22,500 nt of DNA from Nemertoderma westbladi (lineage: Eukaryota > Xenacoelomorpha > Nemertodermatida > Nemertodermatidae): the NCBI GenBank assembly GCA_032718475.1, contig JAUCBJ010002355.1, positions 1 through 22,500 of the forward strand, in the 5' to 3' direction. The position numbers and the translations under genes were made by a program. Of this stretch, positions 16,905 through 22,500 are shown piece after piece. The notes beneath the pieces are model-generated. The model searched no databases. It saw only the letters and a program-made list of their open reading frames with translations, and had not been told where the DNA came from. Position 1 is the first letter of the stretch. Each line of letters starts with the position of its first letter.

Positions 16905-17280
16905 CTGAAAAAGGGTGACATTTTTCTAAATCTATCTACTCCGTCATTTTTTCAATGAATTCGTTTGAACTTTTCAGTAAATGGTCTTGGCATATTGGCC
17001 AATAAAACTTGTAGACAGTTTGATCAGAATTATAGTTAATGTTAACTAATAAATATAATGTGTTTTATTTTTGGCCTATATTTTTTCATATTAACGGCTC
17101 AAAATATAAAATTCTGTCTACAAGTTTTATTGGTTAATATGTCATGACCATTCACTGAAAATTTCAAACGAATTGATTAAAAAATGACGGAGTAGATAGG
17201 GTTTGAGTGAAGGAAATAATGAGAAATAATATTCTGAGTAAAATGCGTTTAAAGTTTGAACCTTCCCGCGCAAATTGGTC
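16905..17280. mobile_element. Second foldback element of the same family
   Basis: Arms 16934-17018 and 17117-17202 are inverted copies (TCTATCTACTCCGTCATTTT through ATAAAACTTGTAGACAG) with a centre near 17065. The arm core resembles the matching part of the larger foldback (TCTATCTCTTCCGCCATTTC...TGTGTCTACAG). The outer GCGCG and TTCAAACTTT parts also correspond. The ends cannot be fixed and there is no coding region. Confidence 0.75.
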
Positions 17281-17361
17281 AGTCTCTCTGTGACAACCAA
17301 ATGAATTAATTTATATAGTTAAATATGAATGTTTTTAAGGAAGCAGATAGCTGGAATGTTC

Positions 17362-17480
17362 ACTACGGGGGTTTTCGGGCTCGCTGATTTCAATTCAGAT
17401 GTCAGTTTTCAAGTTTGGCCAAATCTAGTCTGTCTATCTAGCTAGCTGTCTGTCGGAATGTCTGTCTGTCTGTTGGTTTG
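17362..17480 (+). repeat. Dispersed repeat, copy 1
   Basis: About 120 bp beginning near TACGGGGGTTTTC, then GATGTCAGTTTT and ending in a CTGTCTGTCTGT run. It is similar to 19985-20105 in the same orientation. The family is not recognised. Confidence 0.65.
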
Positions 17481-17519
17481 TCCTTCAGTCAGGTTTCAGT
17501 TGGCTTCAGTCAGGTCAGG

Positions 17520-17766
17520 TATTCTAGGTCATTGATCAAGAAACCTTGCCACCTCCGTGCAGCATAAAGGAAGTGCCACCTGTAGCTGCATAGACCCTCT
17601 TACTAGGGCAAATCTGGTCCTGTAACTAGGACCCCCTTCGTTCTGGGATAAAGACGCCCTTGGTCCTGGATTAAGGACCCATATACTTGGCTGCATGGGT
17701 ATATGGCCTGGCCAGGCAGATGGTGATCTACCAATGGCTGGTCAGGAGTAAAGTGTTCTCATGTCC
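17520..17766 (+). other. Non-coding, possible LINE 5' UTR
   Basis: This moderately GC-rich stretch contains repeated TAGGAC/AGGACCC motifs. It resembles the sequence style after 18116 and may be the 5' part of that LINE, separated by the MITE insertion. No gene is seen. Confidence 0.3.
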
Positions 17767-17826
17767 ATTGTTGATAGTAACAATGTGTTGGCAAGCTGTA
17801 TTTTTCGAGGTGTTTGTTATTATACA

Positions 17827-18104
17827 TTTATTATAGGAAGGGATCTAGGGGTCTTAACCTCGAATGATAAGTTTATTTTACCGAAAATAACTTATCTTTT
17901 ATTGGCGCAATTGTAGGACTAATCCCATCAAATGCGTACTTTTTAACCGGGTAGTGTACAAATTTAGGAATCTCGTAATTTTTTTTTTTTTTTTTTTTTT
18001 TTGAATTAATATCTCATATCATATCTCTCCAAAAGATAAGTTATTTTCGGTAAAATAAACTTATCATTCGAGGTTAAGACCCCTAGATCCCTTCCTATAA
18101 TAAA
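17827..18104. mobile_element. MITE-like element with perfect 74-bp inverted repeats
   Basis: Arms 17827-17900 and 18031-18104 are perfect reverse complements over 74 bp, from TTTATTATAGGAAGG to AACTTATCTTTT. The 130-bp spacer contains a run of about 24 T (17979-18002). There is no coding capacity. A 12-bp direct repeat, TTCTCATGTCCA, lies at 17756-17767 and 18105-18116, directly against the right arm but 59 bp from the left one. Confidence 0.9.
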
Positions 18105-18115
18105 TTCTCATGTCC

Positions 18116-19395
18116 ACTCTGAGTGCACTTCACTGCGACCTGCACCTGGCAGCAGGGGTACAGGGCATGACCCAGCAGATGAGCTGCACAGCCAATGGTG
18201 GGTCATGTGCGCCAGAGTAGATATGGGTGATGGGCCTCATATCTGACTCCACTGCGACACCCACCCTGTGGAATGGCAAACCAGGGTGTGGTATTTGCCC
18301 CGAGCGCTGACTCGGCAAAAAAGCACCCCCCAACCCCCACTATGGATTACATTAGTAATGCGGAGGTCCGGCCACTACAGGCCAGTGGAATTAGCGGACA
18401 CAATCGGCGCCACAGGCGTCATTTATCTCCTGACCGGCTGCCTAGCCAGTCACTAGACTAGTCTCAGTAAACACCCTAACACTCGGGTCCCCAATGCGAC
18501 AAGGTGAGCTGACTGCCTTGGCAGATAAGCTTTCTCTTAGCGCAGTGGGTGTTCAAGAGCACCGAAAGCAGACTGGACAGAGTGATGAGGTTCTGATTAA
18601 GGAGATGGGGGAGGTTGGCGACTCGCCCTCGCGTCAGCAGATTATAGTGGCAATGGTGGTATTGGTCTATTGATGAATCCAACTGCACATGCAGCATTGG
18701 ACAAAATAGACCAAATCTCTAACCGCATCATCCGTTGCCACTTCTCATGTTCTGGAAGACTGGCTAAGAAGTTTCCTAAGGTGGTTCTGATTGTGTGCTA
18801 CTCTCCAACTAGTGTTGCCCCTGTAGAGGAGGTGGAAAATTTCTAACACAATCTACAAGTAGCTACTGATGGAGTGGATCAGCATGCATTCTTAACATTC
18901 CTGGGAGACTTTAATGCAAGTCTGCATCAATCACCTACATCGCCCTGGGTCTATAGCAATAGTGTTAACCGAAATTCCATCCATCTTCAGGATTTTATTT
19001 CTGGAAATGGATTGTTTTCGGCTGGAACCCAGTTCAAGAAGCGAACTGGAAAGCTATGGACTCATAGTGGACCCAGTGGTCACAAGTCCCAGATAGACCA
19101 TATTCTGTTTCGTAGGAAATACATGAGCTCTATACAAGACTGTAATGCATTTACACTTCGACCCTTCTCCAGTGATCACCGTCTTATTGTGGCCAAGGTA
19201 AGACTTAGTCTGCGTGCTAGCAGAACAACGAAATCTGCCTTGCCGCGGCATTACTGGTCCTCTCTGTTGCAACAGCCAAGTGTGAGATCCAGGTCATGGG
19301 TGATAGGGAGTTGTGGTGGCGCAATTTTGTCGACAAGCCGGCACAGCATTCTTAAAAATGCAGCTGCAATGCAGCATACCGATCCTAGTAGTAGT
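18116..19395 (+). pseudogene. LINE with endonuclease domain, reverse transcriptase deleted
   Basis: The coding part begins near 18494 (MRQGELTALADKLSL, then VGVQEHRK with the catalytic Glu). A frameshift near 18640 leads to GNGGIGLLMNP and VVLIVCYSPTS. TAA at 18844-18846 breaks the frame. It then continues with FLGDFNASL, SQIDHILFRRKY and SSDHRLIVAKV, the Asp/Asn and Asp/His motifs of an APE-type (EEP) endonuclease; the open frame is 18874-19494. At about 19300 the sequence jumps directly into the LINE 3' end, nearly identical to 1455-1541 (CAAGCCGGCACAGCATTC...GATCCTAGTAGTA). The whole reverse transcriptase is therefore missing. It belongs to the same family as the copy at 563-1541. The 5' border is uncertain. 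Confidence 0.8.
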
Positions 19396-19984
19396 TGTCC
19401 GTCAAAATATAGTACGACGATAATTGATGTTAACGACATACTGACTAACGTTACTTACCATAGGCCTATAGGGTTCCTGTGTTCTGTGGTCTGACTTCTG
19501 TTTGGGCTAGGTGGTAACAGAGTTGATGGTGCGATTAATTTAGGTCATTGGTGCATTATAGATAGGCTTGGCTAATTCCCTGTCCAGCTGACGAGGTGTC
19601 GAGGATTAGCGCGTACTGGTCCAAGACACCGAAACGCAACCATATTTTTCACAAATTAATTATTTTTGCCTCAGTCATACCCCTTTCACGGCGACAAAAT
19701 TGTCATATATTTTCTTATAGAATATAGGCTTAGCTATTGTGCAGTTTATTAACGGTATCATTTAGTGTATGGCGGGTAGGCTTAGGGTTAGGGTTGCGAC
19801 ACATACTTTAGCATGTATTTATATTTGTTTGTGTTCGTGTGTTTGTTGTTCTTCGATGACCCTAGGAGTCGAGAAGTATATTTTGGGCTAAATGTCCTGA
19901 TTCTATATTTTTTATTGGGGGTGTAAGACTCCTGTTCTTCCTTTAATTTAAAATATAGTACATCACACGAAATATCTAAAAGTT
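19396..19984. other. Non-coding stretch
   Basis: No gene or defined repeat is seen. The LINE open frame runs on to 19494 by chance. Confidence 0.5.
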
Positions 19985-20105
19985 TCGCTATGGGGGTTTT
20001 CCTGGTCAGTGATGTCATTTACGATGTCAGTTTTGATTTTTGGTTGAATTTTGTCTGTCTATTTATTAGTCAGGCTGTCTCTCGGTCTGTCTGTCTGTCT
20101 GTTCG
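19985..20105 (+). repeat. Dispersed repeat, copy 2
   Basis: It resembles 17362-17480: TATGGGGGTTTTC, GATGTCAGTTTT, then a GTCTGTCTGTCTG run. It directly precedes the 41-bp tandem array. Confidence 0.65.
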
Positions 20106-20130
20106 AATGCCGGTCAACATAAAAAAACAC

Positions 20131-20385
20131 ACATTGTAGCACACAAAACATGTGTTATGTGTGTAAAACACACATTGTAGCACACAAAACATGTGTTATG
20201 TGTGTAAAAAACACATTGTAGCACACAAAACATGTGTTATGTGTGTAAAACACACATTGTAGCACACAAAACATGTGTTATGTTTGTAAAACACACATTG
20301 TAGCACACAAATCATGTGTTATGTGTGTAAAACCCAGATTGTAGTACAGAAAACATCTATTATGTGTGTAAAACACACATTGTAG
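20131..20385. repeat. 41-bp tandem repeat, about six copies
   Basis: Units start at 20131, 20172, 20213, 20254, 20295, 20336 and a partial at 20377, all at 41-bp spacing. Each unit junction holds ATGTGTGTAAAACACACAT, an 8-bp stem with a 3-base loop. Later copies are more diverged. Confidence 0.93.
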
Positions 20386-20501
20386 CTACATTTTCATTAT
20401 TATTATTAACTTTAACTTTATTTTCCAAAGAGGAATAGTTTCGTTATTATATAAAACTGCCACCATTCCAAATATGAACTGCTTACTATGTTACTGTTAC
20501 T

Positions 20502-21428
20502 AGTACAATACTAGGTAGGGAGGCGCAAGGAAAAGTACAATACTAGGTAGGGAGGCGCAAGGAAAAGTACAATACTGGGTAGGGAGGCGCAAGGAAAAGT
20601 ACAATACTAGGTAGGGAGGCGCAAGGAAAAGTACAATACTAGGTAGGGAGGCGCAAGGAAAAGTACAATACTAGGTAGGGAGGCGCAAGGAAAAGTACAA
20701 TACTAGGTAGGGAGGCGCAAGGAAAAGTACAATACTGGGTAGGGAGGCGCAAGGAAAAGTACAATACTAGGTAGGGAGGCGCAAGGAAAAGTACAATACT
20801 AGGTAGGGAGACGCAAGGAAAAGTACAATACTAGGTAGGGAGGCGCAAGGAAAAGTACAATACTAGGTAGGGAGGCGCAAGGAAAAGTACAATACTAGGT
20901 AGGGAGGCGCAAGGAAAAGTACAATACTAGGTAGGGAGGCGCAAGGAAAAGTACAATACTAGGTAGGGAGGCGCAAGGAAAAGTACAATACTAGGTAGGG
21001 AGGCGCAAGGAAAAGTACAATACTAGGTAGGGAGGCGCAAGGAAAAGTAAAATACTAGGTAGGGAGGCGCAAGGAAAAGTACATACTAGGTAGGGAGGCG
21101 CAAGGAAAAGTACAATACTAGGTAGGGAGGCGCAAGGAAAAGTACAATACTAGGTAGGGAGGCGCAAGGAAAAGTACAATACTAGGTAGGGAGGCGCAAG
21201 GAAAAGTACAATACTAGGTAGGGAGGCGCAAGGAAAAGTACAATACTAGGTAGGGAGGCGCAAGGAAAAGTACAATACTAGGTAGGGAGGCGCAAGGAAA
21301 AGTACAATACTAGGTAGGGAGGCGCAAGGAAAAGTACAATACTAGGTAGGGAGGCGCAAGGAAAAGTACAATACTAGGTAGGGAGGCGCAAGGAAAAGTA
21401 CAATACTAGGTAGGGAGGCGCAAGGAAA
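20502..21428. repeat. 32-bp minisatellite, 29 copies
   Basis: The unit AGTACAATACTAGGTAGGGA plus GGCGCAAGGAAA is repeated 29 times: 28 units of 32 bp and one of 31 bp near 21077. Variants are rare: CTGGG instead of CTAGG in units 3 and 8 (five units apart), GAGACGC near 20809, and AGTAAAAT near 21045. The 32-bp period is not a multiple of three, so no long open frame arises. Confidence 0.97.
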
Positions 21429-21983
21429 AGTCATTTCATTAAATAATTAAACTTTACATCATCTGGTAACGATTCAAATAATTCCATATTTTTACTAGCA
21501 TTTTTAAATAGAATATTCTGTTCGCGCTTTTAGACCTTTAACAGTTTAACCTGTTAATTTACGTGTCCTATGATGTCTGACAGCCCGTACAAATATGACC
21601 ACAGCATAAGCCAGTCTAGCGCGGCGTATGACCCACCGGATGTGGGAGACTGAATTCTATGGCAGAGAGAGATGTAGGCTACTTTGTATTATTTGATTGA
21701 TCTTTACTATAATAATCTCCAAAAACTATGTTTATTTTCAGTTAAATACCAACAGTTCCTTTTAGGTGCTGCGCTTTAAATACCACGCAGAGCTAAAACT
21801 TATACTAATTACAACGGGTGGGCATGAGACTACACAGTATTTGCGTTGTAACAAATTGGGCACACATATTTATACATCTTAAAAACTTAGTTTCGTTATT
21901 TAATTATAATTAAAAAATAAAAATTAACCGGAGTAAAAACTTTAAGTAAAACAGTATAAGCCCTACTGTAGTTGTGTGTAATA
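21429..21983. other. Non-coding stretch
   Basis: AT-rich; no gene or defined repeat seen. Confidence 0.5.
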
Positions 21984-22118
21984 ACATACTTGTGTGTAAA
22001 GTGGCACTTTACAGTCTGATGATCCGAGTGGCTTTGTTACACGAACGAACGTTAGTGAGTGAGTGAAAATAAAGCCACGTGGATCAGAACACTGTAAAGT
22101 ACTTTGCAACAAGTATGT
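21984..22118. repeat. Inverted repeat, about 50-bp arms
   Basis: The arms 21984-22035 and 22071-22118 are near-complementary (ACATACTTG...GTGGCTTT against AAAGCCAC...CAAGTATGT), with a 35-base loop containing GAACGAACG and GTGAGTGAGTGA. It is probably a small foldback or MITE. Confidence 0.85.
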
Positions 22119-22387
22119 ATGTAGTTTTATTCCAAAATTTTAACATTACGAAATGATTGTACATACACATTATAAGTGATAGAAACTGCACAAATTATAT
22201 TAGTTGCTGTATAAATAAATGTAAAAATGACATCAATTATGTTATAAATATGTTTGCTTATATTTATGGTAGCGTTTGGAGTTATGTTATAATAATATAG
22301 CTAGGCCCTACTGGTTATTAATAGCTATACCCCGCCTACCGGTAGGTAATGCAGTAGGCCTATCTGGCTGTCAGGCAAATTTCCACC
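22119..22387. other. Non-coding stretch
   Basis: AT-rich with a CTACCGGTAGGTA palindrome near 22337. No gene is seen. Confidence 0.5.
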
Positions 22388-22476
22388 TATTGTTTACGTG
22401 GTATCCAATGACGGCGTTAAAATGTCCCCGTAGTGGACATTACTTAACGCCGTCATGGGTTACCACGTAAACAATA
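22388..22476. repeat. Compact hairpin of about 89 bp
   Basis: TATTGTTTACGTGGTA at 22388-22403 pairs with TACCACGTAAACAATA at 22461-22476. The pairing continues through TGACGGCGTTAA to an inner ATGTCC/GGACAT stem with a 7-base loop (CCGTAGT). It is almost fully paired with only a few mismatches. No gene lies in it. Confidence 0.9.
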
Positions 22477-22500
22477 ACACCAATAATAACACGTAACTGA

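Noticed and set aside
18130-18461. Short open frames on both strands upstream of the LINE endonuclease
   Set aside because: They overlap each other in the LINE 5' region and have no domain; likely untranslated leader of the element.
19782-19793. Telomere repeat (TTAGGG twice)
   Set aside because: Two units only; too short to mean an interstitial telomere or chromosome end.
20502-21428. CRISPR array
   Set aside because: The repeats are directly head to tail without unique spacers, in a eukaryotic context. The same applies to the arrays at 8060-8997 and 20131-20385.

Overview
The window reads as non-coding-rich, AT-rich DNA of an animal, most likely a marine invertebrate and possibly a deuterostome. 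Two cellular genes support this: an exon of the splicing/decay protein LSM3, and a complete BMP/TGF-beta ligand. There are also several animal-type transposon families and long, very regular minisatellites. There is no bacterial gene organisation. The exact phylum cannot be read from this sequence.

Layout. 252-2050: a non-autonomous hAT-like DNA transposon with a perfect 8-bp target duplication. It carries long C and G homopolymers near its ends and a 5'-truncated LINE reverse transcriptase inside. 2051-4160: AT-rich DNA with short tandem repeats, then a roughly 30-copy T-rich satellite (3510-4075). 4161-4248: a tRNA-like SINE head. 4288-4485 (minus): one LSM3 exon. 4925-5120: a tandem duplication. 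5521-5990 (minus): a second, CR1/L2-like LINE remnant. 7165-7431 (minus): a possible GNAT acetyltransferase piece. 7733-7825: a second tRNA-like SINE head. 8080-8997: exactly 34 copies of a 27-bp minisatellite. 9473-10654 (plus): an intronless 393-codon BMP-type ligand, the only complete cellular gene.

Directly behind the BMP stop codon lies a large foldback (inverted-repeat) element, 10697-16613. Its left arm is split by a degraded Ty3/Gypsy LTR retrotransposon (10867-15652) with a 5-bp target duplication. A second foldback of the same family follows (about 16905-17280). Then come a perfect 74-bp inverted-repeat MITE (17827-18104), an internally deleted LINE with an endonuclease domain (about 18116-19395), a 41-bp tandem repeat (20131-20385), a 29-copy 32-bp minisatellite (20502-21428), and two more hairpins (21984-22118 and 22388-22476).

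How it fits together. The BMP gene is a secreted-signal gene in a transposon- and minisatellite-dense neighbourhood. Its 3' flank has been rebuilt by nested insertions, so the nearest canonical polyadenylation hexamer downstream of its stop lies beyond the retrotransposon, about 5 kb away. The most unusual protein feature is in the BMP knot. The cysteine expected to bridge the dimer is replaced by serine, while a new cysteine appears 14 residues earlier, so the count stays at seven.
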